A stretch of DNA of 64,000 nucleotides from Zygnema cylindricum. Lineage: Eukaryota; Streptophyta; Zygnematophyceae; Zygnematales; Zygnemataceae. The notes below the pieces were generated by a model. It saw nothing but the letters and a program-made list of their open reading frames with translations. It was not told where the DNA came from and searched no databases. Numbering within the stretch: position 1 is the stretch's first letter; every line of letters starts with the position of its first letter. Location of the stretch: the NCBI GenBank assembly GCA_037447655.1, contig JBBHKE010001064.1:62001-126000 (forward strand). Direction: 5' to 3'. The position numbers and the translations under genes were made by a program. Below, in pieces: positions 47,813 through 59,800 of the stretch.

Positions 47813-49610
47813 CCTAAACAGGAATTTCCAAAAGAAACATCCACTGTTTCAAACGACACAATAATGACACAATATCTGTATTGCACAGACCACAACACAT
47901 AGATTTTTCTGTTAAGAGCAGTCTGAAGTTGTTAGATGTAGAAGCTATTCTACAAACACAAAAAGAAAACAGAAGCAACTTTCACGAAAGCAACATAGAA
48001 AATGCATATACTATAAATATGTTTATATACATTATGTAGTATATGGTATATGTAGCATACAGTATATAATGTCGAGAATATGGAATAATGTGTGGTCTAT
48101 GTATTACATGGTTTATAAAGCAGTAAGGACTTTTAAGCGTTTTGGAGTTTCTAAGAGTTTGGGGTTTTCTAGGGTTTATTGTTTTCAAGTTTTTCGTTTT
48201 TAATAACCACATTAGTATTGTATAAAAACAATATATAAAAGCTGTGAATAAGACTTTCAGTTGTACTTTTATGTACAACTTGGCTCCATGGATAATACTA
48301 ATCAAATTTATGCAAAATAGAAGCGCCGTAAAGATTGTGTACAGATACGTTTTTTTTTTTTTCTCTGTTTATCTATTGAATTAGTCTCTCTTGTAATGGA
48401 AGAGGATGGACTTTATTCAAAAAGTAGTGCCAGATCCTAAAGAGACATAACAAACTTATATCGTTCCTAAACATTTTGTTTAGTTACAGCAGTACTAATT
48501 TATACAAAGAGTGGTTATTGATTAGTTGCTTACAACTCAACTATTATTTGCTATGTTTCATAATAACACTGCTGAAAACTAACTGATAGATTTTAAATCA
48601 ATCATTTCTGGAATTTGTACATTAAATGCTCCCAAATATTGTAAACAGACAATAAATAAAAGATTTATTAAAAGAGTTGTATGAGAAAGAAAATTCTATT
48701 AGTTACGAAATTTCTTTGGACTTGTGTGTCTTAGCTGTCGTTTTAATGTCTAACAGCTTAAGTATAACTGAAATTGTAAAACAGCAATTTCCATTTGGTA
48801 TATTGGGATGGAATAAATGGTGTCAACCTGTTGGGTTTATTGCTTTGTTATTCCTGCACTTGCCGAATGCAAAAGGTTACCATTTATTTCACTAGGACCA
48901 GAAGAAGTAGTAGCTTAATATCAAACGGAATATTTCTGGAATTGAATTAAAACATTACACATAAACTACTGTGCACAAAAATTCGTGAAGTATATTCTTA
49001 GATGAAATAGGTCATAAGTACAGATAAGCCAGATAAGATGTGGTCTCCAGTATATTATGAAAAATCATTTGTAATTTTCTAGGGTTTGAGTTTTGAGATT
49101 TTTCGTTTTACATTGCAGCTTGGTTTTTTAGAGTTTATTTACGGTTTTCTTCAAGAGATATTTAACAAGTTCTTAGGGTTTCGAAATGTAATTGTAGACA
49201 AAAAACAAAACATTTAAAAGACAAAAAAAAAAGAAAAAAAAATGCCTTTCTGTCGAAATCCTAAGACCACCTCGGCCGGCCGTAACACGTTCCTTAAGCT
49301 CCTAAGAAAAATCCAATAAATAACACTGCAAATTAGATATGTAAAAGATATTCATCCTAATCCGGAATCTAATCTTTTTTATAATAGAAGAGTTTTTCAA
49401 GGTATAAAGGAAAAAAATAACTAGAAGATGAAACAAACTCAAAAGAAACGTACCTCCCACGTCTTTAGCAATACGCACGTGTTCGAAGCTCCAGACGACT
49501 TAAAGAGTGTCAAGAGCAGAGGATTGTCGTGGAAAAGAGTGAGCTATAGAAGGCTGAACGAATGCAGATGCGGGCGGCTCGACAACAAAATGATTTCAAT
49601 TCGTTCGCAA
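47813..49610 (-). other. Probable 5' UTR intron and first non-coding exon of the SAWADEE gene
   Basis: On the minus strand a strong donor GGGAG|GTACGT ends at 49454 and an acceptor TGTTTAG lies six bases before the ATG at 47807. This suggests a non-coding exon at about 49610-49454 and an intron at 49453-47814. The TACTGTAC cluster lies just upstream of the proposed exon. Within the intron is a plastid-like ndhA fragment. Confidence 0.45.
48677..48950 (+). pseudogene. ndhA: Plastid ndhA-like fragment in nuclear DNA (NUPT)
   Basis: The frame starting at 48677 reads SISYEISLDLCVLAVVLMSN, then GILGWNKWCQPVGF, which is the middle of NdhA, a membrane subunit of the plastid NDH complex. After a frameshift the other frame continues with LAECKRLPF, GPEEVVA and, after a stop, YQTEY, matching the next conserved NdhA block. 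Later parts of the gene were not found. No group II intron is present at the place where land-plant ndhA usually has one. The sequence is diverged and broken, so it is non-functional. Mitochondrial nad1 is a less likely source, because SNSLS and GWNxWxQPxGF are NdhA-type. Confidence 0.72.
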
Positions 49611-49615
49611 TAGAA

Positions 49616-49638
49616 TACTGTACTGTACCTTACTGTAC
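49616..49638 (-). promoter_or_regulatory. Triple TACTGTAC cluster, likely SAWADEE promoter
   Basis: TACTGTAC occurs at 49616, 49621 (overlapping) and 49631. It lies directly upstream of the proposed non-coding first exon of the minus-strand gene. Confidence 0.45.
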
Positions 49639-49719
49639 CGATCTGACATACATCTAAATATCTAATTCATCATTTTCCCCGCCATTCGCGTGTCCTAATT
49701 CCGCTAGGAGAGTTGGAAC

Positions 49720-50058
49720 CAGAGTTCAAAAGTAGGTGACCGTACGCCCATACAATATGGCCTTAAGACCCATATTGTATTGGCCGCAAAATGAAATAAA
49801 ATAGTAACAGGGTTGAGTTGCACATGGATCGATAGAGAATTATAAACGTCATGTCTAAATTTGAAAAAAAAATCGGACAAAAAAATCTTTTTCTGTGAGT
49901 TTTGAGCGACTTTTTATTTAAACCGTTAGATTCGGACAATCGGACGGTCTCTGATGAAAGTAGCGATCTAAGAAGATCACATGGAAAGCCCGTAACACAA
50001 CTTACGCTAAAGGCGGCCTACAAATGGCCTACCAAAAAACGCCTACTTTTGAACTATG
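49720..50058. mobile_element. hAT-like MITE, copy 3, with 8-bp target duplication
   Basis: The ends CAGAGTTCAAAAGTAGGTG and (reversed) CATAGTTCAAAAGTAGGCG match the element at 16949-17246. Exact flanking repeats GTTGGAAC are at 49712-49719 and 50059-50066. Internal words (GACCCATATTGTATT, GATCTAAGAAGATCACATG) are shared. It lies between two divergent promoters. Confidence 0.85.
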
Positions 50059-50455
50059 GTTGGAACACTACAGTAGGTGACCGCTACAAGGAAGAATTCA
50101 GAATTGTAACGCAAACGTCCATTTAGTCATTTACTACTTTAAAAATTTGAGAAGGAGAGCAATCTGTGTCGGTGTCGTACGTTATAAGGGTCCCGTCGAA
50201 TAGAATCTTGCCGGTTGAATGTTTCTGTTTGGGAAAGGAAACTTGTCCGCGGGTCCGTTATTTTTTTTGGGAAACGTTTCAAACGTTCAAACTTTCAAAA
50301 TTTCCATCGAGACCGTCAGATTAGTTATCCGACAAGTGTCGAAAAAATTCAAGTGGGGAAAAAATTATTTGAAACGGCGAAATACGTAGAGGGGGACGGT
50401 ACAGTTATTCCTATTTATATAAACACACGGTACATCAACGACAATGTACACGGTG

Positions 50456-50498
50456 TACTGTACAGTACAGTACTGTACCGCACTGTAACGTACTGTAC
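50456..50498 (+). promoter_or_regulatory. Triple TACTGTAC cluster upstream of the carrier gene
   Basis: TACTGTAC occurs at 50456, 50471 and 50491, about 330-370 bases before the first ATG (50830). It is followed by pyrimidine-rich sequence (50570-50610) that could be the transcription start/leader. Confidence 0.45.
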
Positions 50499-50829
50499 TT
50501 TGGAGCCTCGTGGAGATGATGCCCGCTCACGGAAGTCATGAAAGGGCCAAAGTGGTGTCATCAGCTGTCACTTTTCTCTCACACACGTCTTCTCTCTCTC
50601 TCTCTTAAAGCCTTTCCCGACTGCGAAGTCCGAACACTATTCACCACGCACCGTACCGTCCCGTACCACGTTTCGACTATTCTGCGTAGTAGGGTTTCTA
50701 TTATCGTACCGTACGGTAGCCTGCAGTTCAAGACTTCAAGTTCCCCTCAGCGGTTCGCTTTTTTCCCTCTTTGTCCTCTATCCGATCCTGACGACCGGAA
50801 ACTGCTGCTGCTGCTGCCCGGCCGGCCGT

Positions 50830-53800
50830 ATGACGGTAATGCACGTGGATGCGACAGCAGACAGCCGTCTGCATGCCGGCCATGCCGGAGGAGCGGCTCC
50901 GAGCTCAGCGACCATGCCTTCTGCCAGCAAGCTACAGGGAACCGCCATAGGATGCAGCCATGGTATGGCGACTCCTGCGGTTGTCATCTCAGATGAGCCA
51001 ATCAGGTAAGGAGAGGAGAGTGCTTGGTTAGGAACTTATGATATAGGGCATGGTTTTGTGTTTTTTGAGAAGGATATATGTCAATCGGGGTTGTTTTCTA
51101 CTGCACGAAAGGGATAGATTGGCAGTAAAGTTATTGTTCCGACGGTTGGCTATATCTGGAAGACAATGGCAAAAAAAGAAAAAAAGAACAAAAAGGAAAA
51201 GATGAATGGTGTGTTCATTACCATGTGATTGGCGTTGAGAATCGTTTGGCAAGTTACTAAGTGTGTTTCTACTATTTTTTGTTTACATGATGCCACTCAG
51301 GAACAGAAAGCTGCTGCTATATACTACACTTGCATTGGTTATTTTCATACATATATTTTTTGTTGAGCTGAAATATTGCATCCCCTTTTAAGGGCAGCTA
51401 AGAAAAGTAATTTTCAACATTTTCCTGGTCCATTCTCAGCCCTAATCACCGTTGGGCATAGTCAGTATAAACCTTATTAGTCAATGTGTATTCCTGTTCA
51501 TTGGTGTTCTACACTAATTTGGAAAATCACTTCATGTGGGCTACAAACCTCCAAGTATGTCCCTTTCTTTGTCCACGATATGTTGTAGCTCAAACCAAAT
51601 TAATCTTTACTGTTTCCAGACTAATGAGGTGTAATACTACCGTGATCCCCTTTCTGGACCCATTATGCGAGGGCCATGTTTCTTTTTTGCCACATTGAGT
51701 TCTGTCAATTGAAGTATGCAAATAATAGCATTTGCTTCCATTCCTGTGGAATATCCTGCATAAGGTAATTAAATAAAGGAATGAATAATGGACCTTATCA
51801 GTTTCCACAGGGACCTGTGTTAATAACCGTTATCCTTTGACATTCAGGTCTTCTATTTCCGTATTAATGTTGTTGTCCAAGGCATTTATATGAGTGACAA
51901 CATGTCGTGTGTTCCTTACTCTTTTGTCGTTTGTTTTGATTTTGCTCACCACCCCAGCGTCGAGAAGACGAGTTTGACAACCTGTCGTTTTTCTTTTGTC
52001 GTTTTCTTTTGTCCTTTGTTCTGATTTCCTTGAAGTTGATCATCGCAGGCCCGATCATGCATTGCCTCCTCAGCTTCGAGAGGAAGAGTTTGAGAGGCTG
52101 GAGACGCGAGTGGCGAAGGCGGGGCGTCCAGCCTATCTGAGCACTGGGGCACAGCTTTTGGCGGGAGGGGTAGCTGGAGCCGTAAGCAAAACCTGTACGG
52201 CCCCACTGGCAAGGTTGACCATCCTCTTTCAGGTGAGGAAGGGAGGCTTTGGAAAAGTTTGCGAAGGTTTGGAAAGGTTTGAGAAGGGAGGCTTTGGGAA
52301 GGTTGTGAATGGAGGCTTTGAGAAATTTGGGAAGGGAGGCTTTGGGAAAGCTGGGCACCTTATTAGTGGAAAATGTGAATCAGGGTGGGACTCGTTTTTT
52401 TTCTGTTTTTTTTTTCATAGGTAGCATATTAATATTTGATTTCACATACCAGGGCTATTGATATTAGCATACTGATATACAATCGGGTGATTAAGAAACT
52501 CCAAAAATAAAGCTGGAAAACTACTGCACTCTTCCTTGCTAATAGAGGAAAATAAAAATAATAAAGCCGCAATTGTCGTTTCCACACCTAAATAGTATGA
52601 TTTACAACCGTATTGATCCCTAGGATCCCGCATTGAATGCTTCATATACTACACTAGTTTGTATTCGTTTTAATGTGAACTAATTACTGAAATACCTAAT
52701 AGTGCGAAAATAAACGCGAGCTTGTTAGTGATATTCGCTCTAACAGCAACGAGCGGTGTATTTATTGGAGCCCTCCTGGATAGTTTGGTACTTTTAAAGG
52801 TGAAAACTGTAAGCGTGTTGGTCTGTAATTAAGGCAGGCTTGAAGAATTCAAAAATTCTAATATTGTAGAAATTGGACTGGGAGTCAATTTTGTGGAGCC
52901 AGTTTTGGGACATGCCTTGTGTGGGGGAAAACAAGTTGGGAAAGGAAATAGTGTCCGGGAGGATGCTGGTAGTCTTTTGTTAGCAGCTTGCTTGCCTCTT
53001 CTTGTCTTACGATGTGCAAACCATTCCTTTTGTTGAACTTTTATGAGGAACGTATGGGAAAACGAGCAAACATAGACATCATTCTTTTTGCAGGTTGAAG
53101 GAATGCGCGCAACTCCTGGGACAAGGTTACAAAAACCAAGTATTATGAGGGAAGCTGCAAGAATAGTACGAGAGGAAGGAGTAGCTGCTTTTTGGAAAGG
53201 GAATGTGGTCACAATAATGCATCGGTTACCGTATTCAGCAATAAATTTTTTTGCTTACGAGAAATACAAATCTGTGAGTGACATGTGGTTCAGATACAGA
53301 GCTTTGATAAGGCGGCCCTATCTTTTATGAGCATTGGCTTTTTGGATTATTAGATAAGGGTGCCTGGTTGCATTTTCTGTGGGACAGCTCATTTCAGGTT
53401 GTCAGACTGGATGAGTTCAGTAGATTTAATGTCGGCACTGATTCATTGCCTTCACACGAACTTTAACCGTTTAAATCTAGGTTTGGTTATTTGTGATGGT
53501 TCTTGAATTGGAATACTACACCATGGCACTCATTTTTTGTTTGAAGCCTTAGCTTACAAAATAGGTTGTTACACGCGTGGATAAGCTGCGTAGCTAAGAT
53601 ATTAGAGCCGTGGCAAACTGGTGATATCTGTCACTTTTTTTTTGAAGCATACTGATTGCTTCTTCAACGCCGCCATCTTTGGGCGCTGTACTATCAGAGT
53701 ATGGTAGCGAGATAGGCAATCTCTGATCAGCAGTACTAAATAATGTAGCGCCCTTTTCAGTTTCGTAGCACATATGAAGTAGAAGTATATCTCCTACTTG

Positions 53801-56800
53801 TGGGCTAGGTCCTTCTCCTTTACTAACTGCTTGGTAGTGCAGTCCTGTAGTTCTCTTTTTTAAAAATCTATGATGGTTTAGTAAGAATAAAACGGCAGTA
53901 ATGACAAGGAGCCCTCCAAAGGTAAATAGATAGTATAGTTTTTTTTTATTGTTCATGCTCATTCATTAGGGTTTAAGATGTTTTGTTTGACTTTGACTAG
54001 GTTTTCAAATTTGGGTAGCATTTTTTTTAGAGTAAGGTAAGAAATGCCGCCTGCTGTGTTCTTGTGTCCTCCTCCTTCAAAGTATTATTGGGCCCATAAG
54101 TTAACAGGTATTTCTCTTGAAGATCTTAAAGAGAGGCGTACGCCGTCTTCTATTTCCTTGATTACAGCAGCAAACGCAATTCCCTGTACTGAAAGTGCAT
54201 AATTCACAAGCCCTTCTGTATCACCTGTTTGTAATCGATACTTTTATAACCTTCTGCTTTTATAAAAAAATAAGCGGTATTGTATTCCTTAAGTACTACA
54301 AATTGATGGCTCTAAGCAAAGCCTATAAACTCGAGCTTTCTCAAAGGGTTATTTTCATATACCAACTTGCTCACTTTAGCTATATCTACTCCATGACGCA
54401 TCAAGCTAGCTGTTATGGAATGGGTTTTGGCAGTAGTATTAGGATTTCTGAATGAACCAGTATCGGTCATGATGCCAGTGTAGAGGCACTCAGCAATATC
54501 TCGATCTACCAGCGCTTGTACGCCTAGGGTTTTTATGATTTCACACAAGAGCTCTGCGCTCGCTGCTGCTTTTGGGTCTCGGAAAACTAGGTCGCCAAAT
54601 TCTTTTGTCCGTGGATGGTGGTCTATTACCACCTTAGTAGCACTAGTATTTGAGCACTGGCTACATTTCCTGAAGTCGGTCCAGGCTAGCAAAGTCTACA
54701 CAAAAGATGAGATCAGCCTTGTTCAGAAGTTCTGCTGCCCCTCAGAAAAGACGATTACCCCTGCTGCGCCAGGCAGCCAGTTTTAGGAAAGCAGGATAGG
54801 CTGTGGGCGAAATTACTTGTACTTGATGTTGCTGCTTTTTGAGCAAAGCAGCTAGCCCCAATCCGGTCCCTAAAGCATCCGCATCAGGACGCTGGTGTAC
54901 AATAATGTCGATATGCTTAGGGAAATTTAGGAGTGCTTGCTCTTGTTTAAGCTTTCATGATGTTGTGCATTGACTACGATCGTATCTGTCTTTTGTAACT
55001 GCTCTAATGTCACACACGCCAGGAGTCGCGACTTTAGCATAGATAAGTTTTGTTGTTGAGCAGCCGAAGTATGCATCTTTTTTCCCTTGCACAGCCTGAT
55101 TATCGGCCCTTGTTTCCTTCTCTGGTTGGTGTGGTGTTTGGGCAGCGGTTGATAGAAATGACAGGGGTGGATCCAGGGCAACAGAGCTTTTCTGTGGGAG
55201 TGGGCATTAAGCTTGTGGCTGGTGGAGGGGCGGGAGTGACGGCTGCGTCGTTGACGTATCCTCTTGACCTTGTCCGGACGAGATTAGCCGCCCAGGTATG
55301 TCCTGACTGTAAAGCGGTGTATTTAGACTGGAAAGTCAAATTATATAAGAAAATGGCAAGTGTTCGCTGACGCACCCTTGACCTTGTTCGAACAATATTA
55401 GCCGTCCAGGTCCTTCCTGACTATGCAGCGATTTATTTAGACTGAAAGGACGATTTATTTCAAAAGGTAGTGGGTGTATCTTTGACTTGCCCTCTTGACC
55501 CTATTCGAATGAGATAAGCCGACCGGGTATATCTGACTGCACTGCGGTGTAATTAGAAATAAAGGATAAATTATTTAAGAAGATGGTGGATGTATCGTTG
55601 ACTTCCCTCTTGACCTTGGTCGGTCAAGATTAAGTGCTCAGGTACGTAGGTGACTACACACTGGTGTAATTAGACTGAAAGGACAATTTTTCTAAAAAGA
55701 CGGCGTTACTTCATATAATATACAGATAACGAGCCTGTGTGGACATTTTCTTTCGGAGTAATCACTGTGGTTCAAACAAGAGGTATATGTAAGCTTAGAA
55801 AATTGACAGCTAAAACCACTGTTTATGGCGGTCAGATGAAAGATTTATTAATATAAATGTAGAATTAGAATTAACAATACTAATTTATGGTAAAATAATG
55901 TGACGCATCCCTGCCCAACTATTTCATTAGTGTTTCTAACCCTGTTTTGTGTACGGAGGTCAGAAAAAGGCCTGATGGAAAATCCGCTTTTAACTAAAAT
56001 ATCTATGAACTGTGGGGCATGGTTCATACTAATGATGGTGAACATTGTTGCAATGTACAATAATGTGCCTCGTTTTACAGCATGTCAGAGGAGATGAGTT
56101 TTTTTATTTCTTTCCATGTTCATATCTTCTGAAAAGGCCTTTGATTCGGAAAATACTGAAAGTGTGTAGACGGTGTGTGGAGTATTCTGTTGTTACCAAG
56201 GGCATTCTTGCAGCCAAAACTACTAAAAGTTTTTTTTCACCATTATGTTTTCACACTTTTATATTGTTAAGCTTTTTACAAAGATAGAATTACATGTGGA
56301 ACGGGTCATTTTCAAGTAACAATATCTTGTTAAATTACCGAAATTCCGACTGTTTGTCTCTGCAAATAAAACACACATCCAGGGAATGGAGATGACATTT
56401 AATTGTAGATGGGCTGCCACTCAATACAATATTTCAGTCACATGTAGTATTTGGCCAGAGAATGTTAAGTGCATATGCATGAGACCTGGACAGGGATTGG
56501 GGCAATTTTGTCTGTTATCAATATGGAATAATAGAATTCAGCTGCTTTTCTGGTCAGATTGTCAGGGACACTATTCAGGGCGTGTGTATGTTTTTTTAGT
56601 TTTTATGAAGTACTCGAAGGCTTATGGTGAAATGTAAAAGGAAATAAGTTAGTGCAAGTTACCAAGGTCGTCGAAGATTAATCAGTTAGGTGTTAGTGTC
56701 TAATTTGGGGAGATCAGCAGGCTCGAGTTGGACATTTAAATTCTCACGACTTGAAGAATATTGATGGATAGAGGTTATTGCGCAAAAAATGGCAAAGCAT

Positions 56801-59800
56801 TGTTAAAGAGAAGTTGACGGCTGTAAATGACTTGACTCTCGCCCAATCCCCTCCTTTGTTTTCCGGATATGACGCAATTTAGATATGGAAAGCGTACATT
56901 TTAGGGGAATTTCATAACAAAAAGAATAGGAGTAGGCTCCTGATTGTAGAAATATCAAAATAAAAGATATTTTGTTCATAGAAATAAGCCCGTGACGACC
57001 CATGTGAGAAGGGTGACAACTTTTCAAACGTGTTTACCTCGTCACATGCCTTTTCGTGTTGTCGCTTGTTTCGAGTTTGAATCATTTTTTGTTGCCAGGG
57101 ACTGGGCCTGTGTGTGTTACATTTATGGAACCGTTTGATGTTGGGAATATGTTTGCACTTGACGTCGAGTAGGACCTCCATATTCATGGTGGGGAAGGAG
57201 GGGGAAGGGGATAATGTCACTATCCAACCGGTGTATTTGTGTGGGAACATATGGTGATTTTTTGCCATTTTTTGTCTCATCATGCTTTATCAACATGTGT
57301 AAAACACAATCGGTTGAGTTTTTTACAGTAACCAAATGAAGTATAAGCAGTTTTTTGCGTAAATCACCATATTATATTGGTCATAGTGGCGCTTATCAAA
57401 CCGTTTGTGACAAATGAACCATTCTGGGTTGTGGATTCTGTTTACTTCCATGTTTAGCCAATCTCTTTATAAAGGGTAATAAGTCCTAAAAAACCTTAAA
57501 GCACCCTAAAAAACCTTAGAAAACCTTGAAAAACTCTTTAAAACCCTCGACAACTTGTCTTCGTCTGGTGCAGACAAACTCACGATACTACAAGGGAATT
57601 GGGGGTACTCTTGGAACAATTGCAAAGGACGAGGGTTTTCGAGGCCTTTATAAGGGCATGGGCGCGACATTACTGGTGAGATATTGCAAACCCTATGTAC
57701 CTAGATGACAAGCCCTGTATGACAAAGGATGTTTCTGAATCTTATTGTCCAGTGGAGTGAGTATTAGTTACATTGATGCGGTGCGTTTTATTTGTTCGAC
57801 GATTAATGGTTCTCCGGTGTATCATTTACAAAATGATTTTAAATGGTTACTGGGATATATTCCTTTCACTAACACCCACAGGAGATTTGTTTACTGCATT
57901 TCATCATTGCCTTAGCCTGTGCATCTGCATTTTGACTGCTTTTGGCCTCCATAATCTTTGAGACGACCCCTAGAAAAATTGTAAACTTTCTTGTGCCTGC
58001 ATTCTATTTGAGACATTATAGCCTGTTTGTGACTATGGTACACCGTGAATCGCTCTTGGTGTTAAGAAATAATTAGTATGAGGACTGTTTTAGCATTAAT
58101 AATTCTATTTCCTGTCCAAATGACGTGGACGATTGTGAACCGCGAAAAAGAGTTAGCGTTAAGAAAAAATAATCAGTTTTAATAACGGTGTTTGGTGTGA
58201 GGCATTCTCATTCTCGAGAGGCAACAATTTTTACTGCAGTCATTCCCGGCAGTCTTTTCGTAGATGCTTCATAGAGCATTTGTTTGAGCATTTCTCAATT
58301 TTGGGAACATGGCAATTCCAGGACACCCTGGTCACTTCCATAGCAACCGGAGGTGCTCATTTTTGATCTTTTGGCATCCTCTTAGCCAATTTTAAGATCT
58401 TGCAGTTCAATATCTGTGGTTAAAGGAACAATAGAATTCACAAGATAAGATGACAACAGATCCTTAAATTTTGGCACTGCGTCTTCTGGCAGAATATTGT
58501 TATTTTTCAACCCTATCTATAGTGTACTTAAGTCTACTATTATTTGGTCATGATCAAAGACGACTGAATGATGAATTTTTTTGGGTCATGGTATTGTTGT
58601 TCAACACTGGACCTGTGTTTTTGCTGTATCAAGTATGCTCGAGAACTTTATCCTTTTTGTTTTGCGGATGTGTGATAGATGCTTAAAATCGGCTAAATTT
58701 TGCAGATTGACGTGAGTGTTTTGTTCTGTGGTTGCTTCTGCATTGTTGTATATGAAGCTGTTAAGTATTGATGCATGTTATGGCAAATATCTTAGAAGCA
58801 TTGAATTTACTTTTTGATTAGTTTACACTTTTATCATGATTCAACTGTAGATATCCATATCAGCAATGTATGTAATTCGCTGTCTCTTGAGGCTGGTTCG
58901 GTTGGACTGAACATCATATCCACAGTTGTCATTGGATCTATTGGATTCTCTGAATTTTGTCAGCTCATTTCATTCCAGTCAAGTCTAGTTCAGTCCAGAG
59001 CAATCCAGTTCAGTTCAGTTCAGTTCAGTTCAGTTCGGTTCAGTTCAGCTCAGCTCAGTTGAGCTCAGTTTAGTCCAGTCCAATTCAATTCAGTTCAGTT
59101 ATGGGTGAATGAGCTGGGTCCAGTTTGACCTCGTCGAAACATGGTTTAAGCTGTTGACATGAAAGATATCGTGTCTTGTTTTTAAGGTTCTCTAGTCCTC
59201 CTTAAGGCTGTGTGATTGTCCCACAAAAATGGTGACACAGTTTTTCATAGGATCTTCTTGACGCTTCAAAGACAATCTCCAATTATTTTACGAGCACGGT
59301 TTAGTTTTTTTTGTGATTTTTTTGGTTTTGGTCTGTACTGTACGACAAATGTTGATATACTGTTATTCACCTGTTTTTGTGTTCTGTTTATATCACCCTC
59401 AGGGGTTACAGCTGCATTTTTAGCGGCCGACCTTCCTTCTCATAAGCTTCAGCTTCAACTTCAGCTCCACTTCTATACACCTTTCACCTATTTTTTTCTC
59501 ATGTATATGAACAGTACACTGTGAGTCGGAGTAAAGAATATATTAGCATGGGGCTTAAATCAACGTTATTAATTCTAATTCAGTTCCGAATGATTGCTGC
59601 TGAAACGTTTAAAGAATTAGCGCTAAGAGAAAAACAAGTTGTGTTATTGACGCTATTTTGTTTTCAGTGGCCAAGAAAAATTAGCATTGAATATCATTGT
59701 TAATGCTAACAATGGTTCTGCGTTTAAAATAATCATATTCGGTTTGAGATTTTGCACACGCCTGGTTTCGTTGGTAATCCTTAACCATTGCGCTTGTATT

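Larger units (their letters stand above)
53585..54960 (-). other. Inserted bacterial DNA in intron 3 of the carrier gene
   Basis: The two pseudogenes below lie head to tail on the minus strand, three bases apart, like neighbours in a bacterial operon. They have no introns. The carrier exons on either side (to 53273 and from 55095) are intact and in phase. Both bacterial genes carry frameshifts or in-frame stops, so this is a decayed insertion rather than active DNA. An assembly chimera is possible but there are no N runs here. Confidence 0.72.

Noticed and set aside
49081-49180. Telomere-like CTAGGGTTT words
   Set aside because: Only isolated single units, no tandem TTTAGGG array; no interstitial telomere.
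58976-59098. Open frame with Gln/Ser/Val repeats
   Set aside because: It is generated by the CAGTT pentamer repeat within a carrier-gene intron.
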